Made by a program: the position numbers and the translations under genes. Shown here one piece after another: positions 34,635 to 44,114 of a DNA stretch of 64,000 nt. How positions within the stretch are numbered: position 1 is the first letter of the stretch; the number at the start of each line of letters is the position of its first letter. The notes under the pieces were generated by a model. That model ran no database searches. It was not told the DNA's origin and saw nothing but the letters and a program-made list of their open reading frames with translations. Origin of the DNA: an uncultured Litoreibacter sp. (GTDB lineage: Bacteria > Pseudomonadota > Alphaproteobacteria > Rhodobacterales > Rhodobacteraceae); assembly GCF_947501785.1 (NCBI RefSeq), contig NZ_CANMXB010000001.1, positions 496,001 through 560,000 of the forward strand, read 5' to 3'.

Positions 34635-36044
34635 ATGAGCAATACCCCCGTGATTTTGTGGCTGCGGCGCGACCTGCGCTTGTCCGACCACGTCGCCATG
34701 ACCGACGCTGCACAATCCGGTCGCCCGGTGATCCCCGTATTCATCTATGACGAGGTGTTTGAGACCTATGGCGCCTGCCCGAAATGGCGGCAGGGGCTTG
34801 CGGTCGCGCGATTTGCCCAAACACTGGAGGGCATCGGCTCAAAACTGATCCTGCGGCGCGGGGATGCGCTGGAGGTGTTGCAGGCGCTGATCGCAGAGAC
34901 GGGGGCAGGGGCCGTTTACTGGTCGCGGGCCTATGACCCGGTTGCAATCAAGCGCGACACAGCCGTGAAGGCCGCGTTGAAGGAGGCCCGGGTTGAGGCC
35001 AAATCCTTCACGGGGCATCTTCTGTTTGAGCCCTGGACCGTGGAGACCAAGACCGGCGCGTTCTACAAAGTCTTCACGCCAATGTGGAAGATGGTGCGCG
35101 GGCGCGAATTGGCAGCCAGCCTGCCGCCAGTGACCCGGTTGCCCGCCCCGACCGCCTGGCCCGCAAGCGACGCGCTGGAGGACTGGCGCATGGGGGCCGC
35201 GATGAACCGCGGGGCCGACGTGGTCGGAAAATACGTTGTGGTGGGGGAGCAGGCGGCCCTTGAACGGCTGCATAGCTTCATTGACGACAAGATCGACGAC
35301 TACCGGGCCGCGCGCGATGAGATGGCGATGGAGGGGACCTCGGGCCTGTCGGAAAACCTGACTTATGGCGAAATTTCGCCGCGGGTCTGCTGGCATGCGG
35401 GGTGGGCGGCGCTGAATTCAGGCAAGGCCGGCGCGGAAACCTTCCTGAAAGAACTGGTCTGGCGCGAGTTTGCCTACCAGCTTGCGTTTCACACGCCCCA
35501 CATCATTGACAGCAACTGGAAGCCTGAATGGGACGCGTTCCCATGGATCGAGGACGAGACGGCCGAGGTGTTGGCGTGGAAGCAAGGGCGCACCGGCGTG
35601 CAGCTGGTCGATGCCGCGATGCGCGAGATGTACGTGACCGGCTACATGCATAACCGCGGCCGCATGATAGTGGCGTCCTACCTGACCAAGCATTTGATGA
35701 CGCATTGGAAAATCGGGCAAGCGTGGTTCGACGATTGCCTGATTGACTGGGACCCCGCGTCTAATGCGATGGGGTGGCAATGGACGGCTGGGTCGGGGCC
35801 GGACGCCTCCCCCTATTTCCGGGTGTTCAACCCCGACACGCAGGCCGAGAAATTCGACAAGGCCCGCGCATATCGGGCGCGGTATCTGGGTGAGCTGTTC
35901 CAAAACCACGAAGCGCGGGCGGATGACTATTTCGCCGCCATTCCCCGCAGGTGGGGGCTGTCCTTGGATGACAGCTACCCCGCGCCGGTTGTCGGGCTGA
36001 GCGAGGGGCGGGAACGGGCCTTGGCCGCCTATAAGGACCGTTGA
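34635..36044 (+). CDS. phrB: Deoxyribodipyrimidine photolyase (CPD class I type)
   Basis: 469-residue flavoprotein that repairs UV-induced cyclobutane pyrimidine dimers with blue light. The N-terminal antenna domain opens with VILWLRRDLRLSDH; the FAD-binding C-terminal part contains LVWREFAYQL, GVQLVDAAMREMYVTGYMHNR and the GRMIVASYLTKHL...DWDP block typical of the family. I use ATG 34635; the ATG nine codons earlier lacks a better ribosome site. Monocistronic, followed by cfa after 109 bases with its own promoter; DNA repair and membrane-protection genes are often neighbours in marine photic bacteria. Confidence 0.95.
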   Translation: MSNTPVILWLRRDLRLSDHVAMTDAAQSGRPVIPVFIYDEVFETYGACPKWRQGLAVARFAQTLEGIGSKLILRRGDALEVLQALIAETGAGAVYWSRAYDPVAIKRDTAVKAALKEARVEAKSFTGHLLFEPWTVETKTGAFYKVFTPMWKMVRGRELAASLPPVTRLPAPTAWPASDALEDWRMGAAMNRGADVVGKYVVVGEQAALERLHSFIDDKIDDYRAARDEMAMEGTSGLSENLTYGEISPRVCWHAGWAALNSGKAGAETFLKELVWREFAYQLAFHTPHIIDSNWKPEWDAFPWIEDETAEVLAWKQGRTGVQLVDAAMREMYVTGYMHNRGRMIVASYLTKHLMTHWKIGQAWFDDCLIDWDPASNAMGWQWTAGSGPDASPYFRVFNPDTQAEKFDKARAYRARYLGELFQNHEARADDYFAAIPRRWGLSLDDSYPAPVVGLSEGRERALAAYKDR

Positions 36045-36097
36045 CGCGCATTCCCTTACGTCAGCTGGGACGCTCACGTTAACTATTTTGAAACTTC

Positions 36098-36127
36098 TTG
36101 AGCGGTTCGGCCGTATCTGCTTACAAT
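36098..36127 (+). promoter_or_regulatory. Promoter of the cyclopropane synthase gene
   Basis: TTGAGC at 36098-36103, an 18-bp spacer, and TACAAT at 36122-36127: a housekeeping-type promoter about 20 bases before the ribosome site of the next gene. Confidence 0.5.
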
Positions 36128-36153
36128 AACTCACTATTCTGGGGGGCTTGGAC

Positions 36154-37374
36154 ATGACCGTCCTGACCACGGCTGAGGGCCAAGACAACCTGCCGCGCTA
36201 CTTTGCGCAGGCTTTTGCCACTGCGCAAAAGATGCAACGCGGGCGTTTGGACATCAAACTTGAGGACGGCCGGGTGTTCCGCACCGAAGGCGACAAGCCC
36301 GGACCGGTGGCCGAATTCACCGTGCACAATAACGACCTGTTTGCCCGTATCATCCGCGAGGGCGATCTGGGCTTTTGCGACGCTTACCTGGACGGCTGGT
36401 GGAGCACGCCGGATCTGCAGGCCTTTATGGATCTGGTCCATGCCGACAATGAAGACGTCTATGACGGCTACGCGGGTATGGCGCTGGTGCGCGCCTATGA
36501 GAAGTTGCGGTTCTGGATGCAGTCGAATTCCAAATCGCAGGCCAAGAAGAACATCAGCTACCATTACGACCTGGGCAATGACTTCTATGCGCTCTGGCTT
36601 GATGACACGATGACCTACAGCTCGGCCCTGTTCAAAGACGGGCAGGAAAGCCTGGAGAAGGCGCAGGAACATAAATATGCCAGCATGGTCGACCAGATGG
36701 GGGCGCAGCCGGGCGACCACGTGCTGGAAATAGGCTGCGGCTGGGGCGGCTTCGCCGAATACGCCGCCAAGGAGCGCGGCATCAAAGTGACCGGGCTGAC
36801 GATCAGCCAGGAACAGCATGACTACGCCGTGGCGCGGATGGAGCGTTTGGGCCTGTCGGACATGGTCGAGATCAAGATGCAGGACTACCGCGACGAGACC
36901 GGCCTTTATGACGGCATTGCCTCCATCGAGATGTTTGAGGCCGTGGGGGAGAAATACTGGCCCACCTATTTTGACGCCGTGCGCGACCGCCTGAAACCGG
37001 GCAAAAACGCGACCTTGCAGATCATCACCGTGGCCGACAGCCGCTGGGACGTCTACAAACGGGGCGTTGATTTCATTCAGAAATACATCTTCCCGGGGGG
37101 CATGCTGCCCAGCCCGTCGGCGCTGAAAGCGCAGATTGCGCGGGCAGGGCTGGACCTGAAAGGGTCCATTGAGTTCGGGCAGAGCTATTCCGACACGCTG
37201 CGCCGGTGGCACGAGACCTTCAACGACCGCTGGGACGACGTGGCCAAACAGGGGTTTGATGCACGTTTTCAACGCATGTGGAATTTTTATCTCACCTCTT
37301 GCGCGGCGACCTTCTGGAGTGGAAACTGCGACGTGACGCAGATCACGATGACACGACCAACAAGGCCCAACTAA
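36154..37374 (+). CDS. cfa: Cyclopropane-fatty-acyl-phospholipid synthase family methyltransferase
   Basis: 406-residue SAM-dependent methyltransferase that would add a methylene bridge to unsaturated fatty acids in membrane lipids. It has the N-terminal SCP2-like part and the catalytic part with NISYHYDLGNDFYALWLD, MTYSSALF, the SAM-binding VLEIGCGWGGFAEYAA, and QKYIFPGGMLPS, all hallmarks of CFA synthases. I use ATG 36154 with ggggg 8 bases upstream rather than the in-frame TTG at 36148. Some roseobacter homologues act on other lipid positions, so the exact product is inferred. Confidence 0.92.
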   Translation: MTVLTTAEGQDNLPRYFAQAFATAQKMQRGRLDIKLEDGRVFRTEGDKPGPVAEFTVHNNDLFARIIREGDLGFCDAYLDGWWSTPDLQAFMDLVHADNEDVYDGYAGMALVRAYEKLRFWMQSNSKSQAKKNISYHYDLGNDFYALWLDDTMTYSSALFKDGQESLEKAQEHKYASMVDQMGAQPGDHVLEIGCGWGGFAEYAAKERGIKVTGLTISQEQHDYAVARMERLGLSDMVEIKMQDYRDETGLYDGIASIEMFEAVGEKYWPTYFDAVRDRLKPGKNATLQIITVADSRWDVYKRGVDFIQKYIFPGGMLPSPSALKAQIARAGLDLKGSIEFGQSYSDTLRRWHETFNDRWDDVAKQGFDARFQRMWNFYLTSCAATFWSGNCDVTQITMTRPTRPN

Positions 37375-37414
37375 AAGCCGATAAAGGCGGGGCCACATAA
37401 GAGGCCCGAGCAAG

Positions 37415-37855
37415 ATGCCCACAGCAGCCAGATTAATCGCGGCGGTCCTATTGGCCGCGCTTGCCTACCACACCAGCAACATCGCCAAGACGCTGTTGCC
37501 GGAGGGCACCAAGGTCGGGGTGTTCACGCCCTGGGCCATGGCGATCTCGGTCGCATGCGCGTGGCGCGTGGTCGGCCGGCTGATCGGGCGGGGCTACAAG
37601 GACGCCATTAGCACCGGCCTTTATGCTGTTGCTTGTTCTATGTTTTTCACCTGTCTGCTGTTTGCCATCACCGAGATGATCAAGCGCTCTACCAAGCTGC
37701 GCTATGACGGCCCGATGGAGGCGATTGTCGCCATGTTCGGGCTGGTGATTGAATACGGCGCCATGTTCCTGCACCCGCCCATTTTGGGCGCGCTGCTTGT
37801 CGGTGGCGTGGTTATCGGCATTGCCGCTGAATGGGCCGAAAAGAAGTGGCATTAA
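37415..37855 (+). CDS. trgA: TrgA family membrane protein (tellurite resistance locus)
   Basis: 146 residues with four predicted membrane segments (about 6-25, 38-58, 66-88, 105-140) and no catalytic motifs. Sequence and position match TrgA of Rhodobacter, first gene of the trgAB-cysK locus found to contribute to high-level tellurite resistance; its molecular role is not known. Overlaps the trgB frame by 25 bases, so the two are translationally coupled. Confidence 0.85.
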   Translation: MPTAARLIAAVLLAALAYHTSNIAKTLLPEGTKVGVFTPWAMAISVACAWRVVGRLIGRGYKDAISTGLYAVACSMFFTCLLFAITEMIKRSTKLRYDGPMEAIVAMFGLVIEYGAMFLHPPILGALLVGGVVIGIAAEWAEKKWH

Positions 37856-38973
37856 CCGACGCCGCACCGTTATTCATCTTTGGAACTTTGCGAGACCGGC
37901 AGTTGCTGGACATTGTCGCCGGCGGAAACGTTGACGCCCGCGACGCGTTTCTGTCGGGATTTCGGGTGGCCTGCGCCAAAGATCAGTCCTTCCCCATTCT
38001 TGACGAGCGCGTGAACAAAGCGTCCGAAGGGCTGTTGTTGACGTTGACCCCCGAGCAGGCAGAGCGGCTGGATTACTACGAGGCACCCTACGACTATACC
38101 CGCGTGCCGGTCACCGTGACGACGGACCAGGGCGCGGTTCAGGCTGAGGTTTATGCCCCGCCGCCGGGGCGCTGGGCCCCTTCCGGCAATTGGTCACTGA
38201 CACGCTGGCAGGATCAATACGGCGCGTTGATGCGCGAAGCGGCGACAGAGATCATGGCGGGCATGGGAACCATCCCTGCGGCCCAAGTGGCCAAACATAT
38301 GGGCGTCATCCGCACCCGCGCGCAGCAGCGGCTAAACGCCGCCGCCGTCAGCAGCCCTACACAGCTGCGCCGACCTCATAGCAGGAACGACGTGGAACTG
38401 GTTGAAAGAAGACGGAAATATTCCCAGTTCTTTGTGCTGGACGAGGTCGATCTGGCGGTGCGCAAATTTGACGGCAGCATCGCCGAGCCGGTGGAGCGAG
38501 CGGTGTTCGTGACGGCCGATGCGGTCACCGTTTTGCCATATGACCCCAAGCGGGACCGCGTGATGTTGATCGAACAGTTTCGCGCGGCAACCTATTTGCG
38601 CGGCGACCAGAACCCATGGTCGCTGGAGGCGATCGCCGGGCGGCAGGACCCGGGCGAAACGTTTGAACAAACCGCGCGGCGCGAAGCGCTGGAAGAGGCG
38701 GGGCTTGAGATGCAGGCGCTGCACAAGGTTTCCAGCTATTATGGCTCGCCCGGCGCGAACACCGAATATCTGACCTCTTTCATCGGCATTGCCGATTTGC
38801 CCGATGGTATCGAAGGTGTCGGCGGCCTGGACTGCGAGGCCGAGGATATCCGGTCCATGCTGGTCTCCTTTGACACGCTGATGGCCGCGCTCGACAGCGG
38901 GGAGGTGGAGAACGGACCCTTGGTGATCTCGGCGCTGTATCTTGCGCGGATGCGTGCGTTCCTGCGCAGCTGA
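37831..38973 (+). CDS. trgB: TrgB: gamma-glutamylcyclotransferase-like domain fused to NUDIX hydrolase
   Basis: 380 residues. The N-terminal part (LFIFGTLRDRQLLDIVAG, then EGLLLTLTPEQAERLDYYEAPYDYTRVPV) is an AIG2/gamma-glutamylcyclotransferase-like domain; the C-terminal part has the full NUDIX box, GRQDPGETFEQTARREALEE followed by AGL, of the ADP-ribose pyrophosphatase kind. Start at ATG 37831 or GTG 37846, both inside trgA; the second fits the domain start better but has a poor ribosome site. Part of trgA-trgB-cysK, the Rhodobacter tellurite-resistance order. The link to tellurite may be indirect, through thiol or nucleotide metabolism. Confidence 0.9.
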   Translation: MGRKEVALTDAAPLFIFGTLRDRQLLDIVAGGNVDARDAFLSGFRVACAKDQSFPILDERVNKASEGLLLTLTPEQAERLDYYEAPYDYTRVPVTVTTDQGAVQAEVYAPPPGRWAPSGNWSLTRWQDQYGALMREAATEIMAGMGTIPAAQVAKHMGVIRTRAQQRLNAAAVSSPTQLRRPHSRNDVELVERRRKYSQFFVLDEVDLAVRKFDGSIAEPVERAVFVTADAVTVLPYDPKRDRVMLIEQFRAATYLRGDQNPWSLEAIAGRQDPGETFEQTARREALEEAGLEMQALHKVSSYYGSPGANTEYLTSFIGIADLPDGIEGVGGLDCEAEDIRSMLVSFDTLMAALDSGEVENGPLVISALYLARMRAFLRS

Positions 38974-39057
38974 CCGGCACCCATTTCAGTTGAGTTCGCG
39001 CGGCCACAGGCCTACACCTTTAGAGCAAGCAACACATGCCTAAGGGAAGACCGCGCA

Positions 39058-40089
39058 ATGACTATCAAAAGCAACCTGGCTGACCTGATTGGCAACACCC
39101 CCTTGATCCGGCTCAACGCCGTCTCCGACGCCACGGGCTGCGAAATTCTGGGCAAGTGTGAATTCATGAACCCCGGCCAGTCGGTCAAGGACCGCCCTGC
39201 GCTGACCATCATTCGCAACGCAGTGGAAAGCGGCGCGCTGAAACCAGGCGGCACGATTGTCGAGGGCACCGCCGGAAACACTGGGATCGGGTTGGCGCTG
39301 GTTGGGGCGTCGATGGGGTTCAAGACCGTCATCGTGATCCCGGAGACCCAAAGCGAAGAAAAGAAAGACATGCTGCGTCTGGCGGGCGCAGAGCTTGTGC
39401 AGGTGCCTGCAGCACCATACCGCAACCCCAACAATTTCGTGCGGTATTCCGAGCGGCTGGCCAACACCCTGAACGAGACCGAGCCAAACGGGGCCATTTG
39501 GGCAAACCAGTTTGACAACGTGGCCAACCGGCAGGCCCATATTGAGACGACCGGCCCCGAGATTTGGGACCAGACCGGCGGCAAGGTGGACGGCTTCATT
39601 TGTGCTGTCGGTTCCGGCGGGACATTGTCGGGGGTGGCCATGGCGTTGCAGCCCAAAGGTGTGAAGATCGGCCTGGCCGACCCGATGGGGGCGGCCTTGT
39701 ATGATTGGTACACCAAAGGCGAGCTGACCACCGATGGCGGCTCGATCGCCGAAGGCATTGGGCAGGTGCGCATAACCAAGAACCTTGAGGGGCTGGAGCC
39801 GGATTTCAATTGCCAGATCTCCGATGAGGAGGCGCTGCCCATTGTGTTCGACCTGCTGAAAGAAGAAGGGCTGTGCCTTGGCGCGTCATCCGGCGTGAAC
39901 GTGGCCGGCGCGATCCGCATGGCCAAGGAGATGGGGCCGGGGCACACCATTGTAACCATCCTTTGCGACTACGGCACCCGATATCAGTCCAAGCTGTGGA
40001 ACCCGGCCTTCCTCAAAGAAAAGGGCCTGCCATTCCCCGACTGGCTGGACGCCGCCGCGCAAAAGTTGCCGACCGTTTTTGAAGAATGA
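39058..40089 (+). CDS. cysK: Cysteine synthase A
   Basis: 343-residue pyridoxal-phosphate enzyme making cysteine from O-acetylserine and sulfide. The PLP-binding lysine lies in NPGQSVKDRPA (Lys43), the phosphate loop in EGTAGNTGIG, and GSGGTLSG follows, all standard. It is somewhat longer than the usual 310-325 residues, with the extension at the C-terminus. In the trgAB-cysK arrangement it is tied to tellurite tolerance because cysteine and sulfide pools affect tellurite reduction. Its stop overlaps the start of the MscS-type gene by four bases. Confidence 0.95.
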   Translation: MTIKSNLADLIGNTPLIRLNAVSDATGCEILGKCEFMNPGQSVKDRPALTIIRNAVESGALKPGGTIVEGTAGNTGIGLALVGASMGFKTVIVIPETQSEEKKDMLRLAGAELVQVPAAPYRNPNNFVRYSERLANTLNETEPNGAIWANQFDNVANRQAHIETTGPEIWDQTGGKVDGFICAVGSGGTLSGVAMALQPKGVKIGLADPMGAALYDWYTKGELTTDGGSIAEGIGQVRITKNLEGLEPDFNCQISDEEALPIVFDLLKEEGLCLGASSGVNVAGAIRMAKEMGPGHTIVTILCDYGTRYQSKLWNPAFLKEKGLPFPDWLDAAAQKLPTVFEE

Positions 40090-42482
40090 AATACGTCCTT
40101 CTTGCAATACTGCTGGCCTGCGGCGTTGCCCTGGGGATCAGTGGAGCGGCCCCGGCTCAGGCGCAGGAGCAGGTGCTCAGCCAGCCGACGGCGCCGAACT
40201 ATTCGGTCTGGGAACGCGACGCCCGCCGGGCGGAGGACGTGCTGGATACGGCGCTTGCCTCCAACGAAGGGTTGGACGTGCTGCGCACCCAACTGGCCGA
40301 GTGGCGCGAGGCCTTTCTGGCCGCGCAAGACATCAACCGCCAACGGATTGCCACCCTGCGCGGCCAGATCGAGGCGCTGGGACCCAAGCCCGAAGGGGAG
40401 GCCGGTGTCCCAAGCGAAATTTCGGATCGGCGGGCGGCGCTGGAACAGCAGCTGAACGAGGCCCTGGCCCCGGTGCGTGCCGCGGAAGAGGCCTATACAC
40501 GCGCGAACGGCCTGATTTCGCAGCTCGACACATTGGTACGCGAACGGCAGGCGGCGCTGGTGCTGCGGCTCGACCCGACGCCCCTGAACCCGGTCCTGTG
40601 GCCTGACGCAGTGTCAGCCGTCGGCATGGTCGGGGAGGCCGCCATCGGCGAGGTGCGCAACAACTACGTCTCGCGCAGTGGCGCGCTGCGGCAGGGCGTT
40701 GTCTGGACCATCGTGCTGCTGGTTGTGGGCTTTGTGCTGGTGTTCCGCTCAGGTGCTTGGATCGAACGCGCGGTTCTGGCGTGGCGGCAAAGCCGACCGG
40801 ACGGTAAGGCGGCGTTTCGGGTCGCGGCTTTTGTGGCCTCGATCTTTGGGGTGATCCTGCCGGTGGCGGGCATGCTGACGCTGATTTACGCCATCGAGTC
40901 CACCGAGTTGACGGCCATCGTCGGCGACAAACTGTTGAGCATTCTTGCGGTCTTGGTGACCGCCTTGGCCGCCGCGCGGTGGTTGTCGACCCAGCTGTTC
41001 CCCAAGCTGACACCAGCCTACCCGATCCTTTCACCAGAGGCAGGCGGGCAGGGGGAGGGGCGGTTCTATGCGATCATGCTTGCGGTCTTGCTGTCGCTTC
41101 ACCTTGGGCTGGGCGCGTTGTCGGAGACAGAGTTTCTCAAGCAGCTGCTGACCCGACCGGTGCAAAGCGTGCTGTCTTTCCCAATCATTGCGGCCGCGGG
41201 GCTCATGCTGTTCCGGCTCGGCCAGATCCTGATCAAGGCCGCCCGCGTGGGCCCCGCAGACGATCCTGACGCGGCCGACGAGCAGACGCCGCGCCGTCCC
41301 AATCTTGTGATAAAGACGTTCGGGCGCGCGGCAGCGCTGGTCGGCGTGGCCGGGCCGGTCCTGGCCGCGGTCGGCTATGTCTCCGCCGGGGGGCAGCTGG
41401 TCTTTTCATCCGTCCTGACGCTGGCGCTTTTCGCGCTGCTGGCCGTGCTGCAGCGTTTCGTGCGCGACATCTACGCAATGGTCATGGGCGACGAGGCGAA
41501 GGTGAACGCATTGATCCCGGTGCTGATCGGCTTCGCGCTGGTCTTGCTGTCCCTGCCCATTCTGGCCCTGATCTGGGGCGCACGTTCCGCCGATATCAGC
41601 GAGACATGGGCCACTGTCTCCGCCGGATTTCAGATCGGCGAAAGCCGTATTTCCCCGACCGATTTTCTGACCTTCGCGCTGGTCTTTGCCATCGGCTACA
41701 TGCTGACGCGGCTGGTGCAGAACACGTTGAAGACACAAGTGCTGCCCAAGACCAAAATGGACATTGGCGGGCGCAACGCAATTGTGTCGGGGCTGGGCTA
41801 TGTCGGTATTTTCCTGGCCGCACTTATGGCGATCACCACCGCGGGGATCGACCTTAGCTCGCTGGCGATTGTGGCAGGTGCCTTGTCGGTGGGCATCGGT
41901 TTCGGGCTGCAGACCATCGTGTCAAACTTCGTGTCGGGCATCATTTTGCTGGTGGAGCGCCCGATCAGCGAAGGCGACTGGATCGAAGTGGGCGGCACGA
42001 TGGGCGTGGTGCGCAACATCTCGGTGCGCGCCACCCGGATTGAGACCTTTGACCGGCGCGACGTGATCGTGCCGAACGCGGACTTGATTTCGACCTCGGT
42101 GACCAACTGGACCAAGGGCAATCTGACGGGCCGCATTATTGTGCCGGTGGGGGTGGCCTATGGCACAGACACCCGGCTGGTGGAGCGCGTTTTGCGCGAG
42201 ATCGCCGAGGCGCATCCGCAGGTGATCATCAAGCCGCCGCCAAATGTCTTTTTCATAGGATTCGGCGCGGATTCGATGGATTTCGAGATCCGCGCGATCT
42301 TGCGCGACGTCAATTACGTCATGCAGGCCCCGTCCGAGATAAACCATCAGATCGCCAAGCGATTTGCCGAAGAGGGCATCGAGATCCCATTCGCCCAACG
42401 CGACGTCTGGCTGCGCAACCCGGAGAGCTTGCCGGGTGCGAAGCCGGCGCCCAAACCGCGCAAGGCCAAGGACGGAGCCTAA
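40086..42482 (+). CDS. DUF3772 mechanosensitive channel protein, MscS superfamily
   Basis: 798-residue large MscS/MscK-type channel. Residues 1-27 are a Sec signal (ending PAQAQEQ); residues about 30-200 are a periplasmic helical DUF3772 region with coiled-coil character; then roughly ten membrane segments; then the pore helix and beta domain: AGALSVGIGFGLQTIVSNFVSG-type pore and VERPISEGDWIEVGGTMGVV at about residues 600-650. It would release solutes on hypo-osmotic shock. Translationally coupled to cysK (ATGA overlap), an odd but real pairing in this locus. Confidence 0.93.
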   Translation: MKYVLLAILLACGVALGISGAAPAQAQEQVLSQPTAPNYSVWERDARRAEDVLDTALASNEGLDVLRTQLAEWREAFLAAQDINRQRIATLRGQIEALGPKPEGEAGVPSEISDRRAALEQQLNEALAPVRAAEEAYTRANGLISQLDTLVRERQAALVLRLDPTPLNPVLWPDAVSAVGMVGEAAIGEVRNNYVSRSGALRQGVVWTIVLLVVGFVLVFRSGAWIERAVLAWRQSRPDGKAAFRVAAFVASIFGVILPVAGMLTLIYAIESTELTAIVGDKLLSILAVLVTALAAARWLSTQLFPKLTPAYPILSPEAGGQGEGRFYAIMLAVLLSLHLGLGALSETEFLKQLLTRPVQSVLSFPIIAAAGLMLFRLGQILIKAARVGPADDPDAADEQTPRRPNLVIKTFGRAAALVGVAGPVLAAVGYVSAGGQLVFSSVLTLALFALLAVLQRFVRDIYAMVMGDEAKVNALIPVLIGFALVLLSLPILALIWGARSADISETWATVSAGFQIGESRISPTDFLTFALVFAIGYMLTRLVQNTLKTQVLPKTKMDIGGRNAIVSGLGYVGIFLAALMAITTAGIDLSSLAIVAGALSVGIGFGLQTIVSNFVSGIILLVERPISEGDWIEVGGTMGVVRNISVRATRIETFDRRDVIVPNADLISTSVTNWTKGNLTGRIIVPVGVAYGTDTRLVERVLREIAEAHPQVIIKPPPNVFFIGFGADSMDFEIRAILRDVNYVMQAPSEINHQIAKRFAEEGIEIPFAQRDVWLRNPESLPGAKPAPKPRKAKDGA

Positions 42483-42576
42483 GGAACCCAAATGGGCGCT
42501 TCCGCGCGTTGTTTGTTCATTGAAATTGGCGAGCTGACGCGCTGATGCGACGCGGCGCATGTATTGATCGCGTGGC

Positions 42577-42609
42577 GCCTCCGGCGGGGATATTTGGGAA
42601 CATGAGAAG
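42577..42609. repeat. Dispersed intergenic repeat, copy C (partial)
   Basis: GCCTCCGGCGGGGATATTTGGGAACATGAGAAG resembles the right half of copies A and B (CCCC-GAGTATTT-GAACAATGA). It lies just before the tRNA-Ser gene. Confidence 0.45.
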
Positions 42610-42673
42610 ACAGACGCGATGTTTCGGAAAGCGCTTGCAAAGGCGGGGCAGGTTTGGGTAAACCCCGCGTTAC

Positions 42674-42763
42674 GGACAGGTGGCCGAGTGGTCGAAGGCG
42701 CACGCCTGGAAAGTGTGTAGGCGGGAGACCGTCTCCAGGGTTCGAATCCCTGTCTGTCCGCCA
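42674..42763 (+). tRNA. tRNA-Ser, anticodon GGA
   Basis: Class II tRNA of 90 bases. Acceptor stem GGACAGG/TCTGTCC with one G-T pair, D-arm GCC...GGC, anticodon stem CACGC/GTGTG with loop CTGGAAA (anticodon GGA at 42708-42710), a long variable arm typical of serine, T-arm with GGTTCGAATCC, and encoded CCA. It reads UCC and UCU. An integrase gene begins 151 bases downstream, so its 3' end is the likely attachment site of the element to the right. Confidence 0.97.
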
Positions 42764-42914
42764 CCACCCCATTCCTTAGAGTTTGAATTGGTCGTCTCCG
42801 GCGATATTTTTTCTCTATTTATATAGCATAAGTGCCGATGGCGGTTTGTGTTGAGTTTATTTCGATAGCATATATATTTGTCTCGTGAGTGGTATGAATT
42901 GTGGTATTTTTTGA

Positions 42915-44114
42915 ATGGCCTTATCTGGCAAACTAACGAAGAAGCTGGTTGAGAACCTCGGCGCAGGGCGTCATGGCGACGGCAATGGCTTGTATTTGGT
43001 CGTGGACCCCTCCGGTGCACGGCGCTGGATCGTGCGGGTTGTGGTCAAAGGGCAGAAGAACAAGAGGGGCGCGCCGTTGCGCACCGACTTTGGCCTTGGT
43101 GGCGCTGACATCGTAACGATCAATCAAGCGCGAGAACGGGCGCTTGAATATCGGCGCATGGCCAAGCAAGGGCTAAATCCACGCTTTAACGCCAAGCAGG
43201 AAATACCAACCTTCGAAGAGGTTGCCCAACAAGTTCACATTGACCGGATGCCGACTTGGAAGAACGCCAAGCACGGCCAGCAATGGATCAACACCCTGCG
43301 CGATTACGCCTTCCCCAAGATCGGGCGGATGCCGATTGATAGCATCGACCAACCCGAAGTTTTGATGTGCCTATCTCCGATCTGGACGGAGAAGCACGAA
43401 ACGGCGCGGAGATTGGCGCAGCGGATCAAGACGGTTTTGGATGTAGCAAAGTCGAAGGGGATGCGTTCGGGCGAAAACCCGGTCACGGCAATCAAAGACG
43501 CTAAGGTGTTGCCGAAGGTGACGGCCAAGCCGAAACACCATAAGGCAATGCACTGGCGGGACGTGCCTGCCTTCTATGCCTCTCTCAAGACCCGTAACGC
43601 GATGGCCGCAAAGGCGCTGATGTTCACCTGCCTGACGGGAAGCCGTACAGGGGAGGTTTTGGGGATGCGTTGGGATGAACTAGACATTGAGGCGCGTGTC
43701 TGGACCTGTCCGGAAGAGCGTATGAAGACAGGGGCGGCGCACCGTGTTCCGCTGACTGAAGAGATGCTGGCGATCATTGAGCCTTTGAGGGCGATGAAAT
43801 CTGAAGTCGTGTTTGAGGGTCAGAAGCGTCACAAGCCGTTGTCCAATATGTCGATGTTGATGCTTTTGCGCCGGATGGTCGTTGAGGGCGTCACGGTGCA
43901 CGGCTTTCGCTCTACCTTCCGAGATTGGGCGTCAGAGGTGGCAAATGCGCCGCGTGAGGTGGCCGAGTTGAGTTTGGCGCATAAGGTCGGGTCTGATGTG
44001 GAACGGGCCTATGCGCGGTCTGATTTGCTGGACAAGCGGCGTAGGTTATTAAAGCGGTGGTCACAGTTTGTGAGTGGACAGAATGGAAAGGTTTTGCGAA
44101 TTGGAACAGCCTGA
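42915..44114 (+). CDS. Tyrosine-type integrase, P4-like with N-terminal arm-binding domain
   Basis: 399-residue phage/island integrase. The N-terminal domain ([35 protein letters not shown]) is the DUF4102 arm-binding type found in tRNA-targeting integrases. Catalytic residues are in place: Arg in [10 protein letters not shown], His-x-x-Arg in [10 protein letters not shown], His in LAHKVG, and Tyr in ERAYARSD. It starts 151 bases after tRNA-Ser in the same direction, so integration into that tRNA is likely. It overlaps the following gene at its 3' end by about 30 bases. Confidence 0.95.
   Translation: MALSGKLTKKLVENLGAGRHGDGNGLYLVVDPSGARRWIVRVVVKGQKNKRGAPLRTDFGLGGADIVTINQARERALEYRRMAKQGLNPRFNAKQEIPTFEEVAQQVHIDRMPTWKNAKHGQQWINTLRDYAFPKIGRMPIDSIDQPEVLMCLSPIWTEKHETARRLAQRIKTVLDVAKSKGMRSGENPVTAIKDAKVLPKVTAKPKHHKAMHWRDVPAFYASLKTRNAMAAKALMFTCLTGSRTGEVLGMRWDELDIEARVWTCPEERMKTGAAHRVPLTEEMLAIIEPLRAMKSEVVFEGQKRHKPLSNMSMLMLLRRMVVEGVTVHGFRSTFRDWASEVANAPREVAELSLAHKVGSDVERAYARSDLLDKRRRLLKRWSQFVSGQNGKVLRIGTA

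Noticed and set aside
36121-37422. 433-codon frame opposite cfa
   Set aside because: Shadow of a well-conserved methyltransferase gene.
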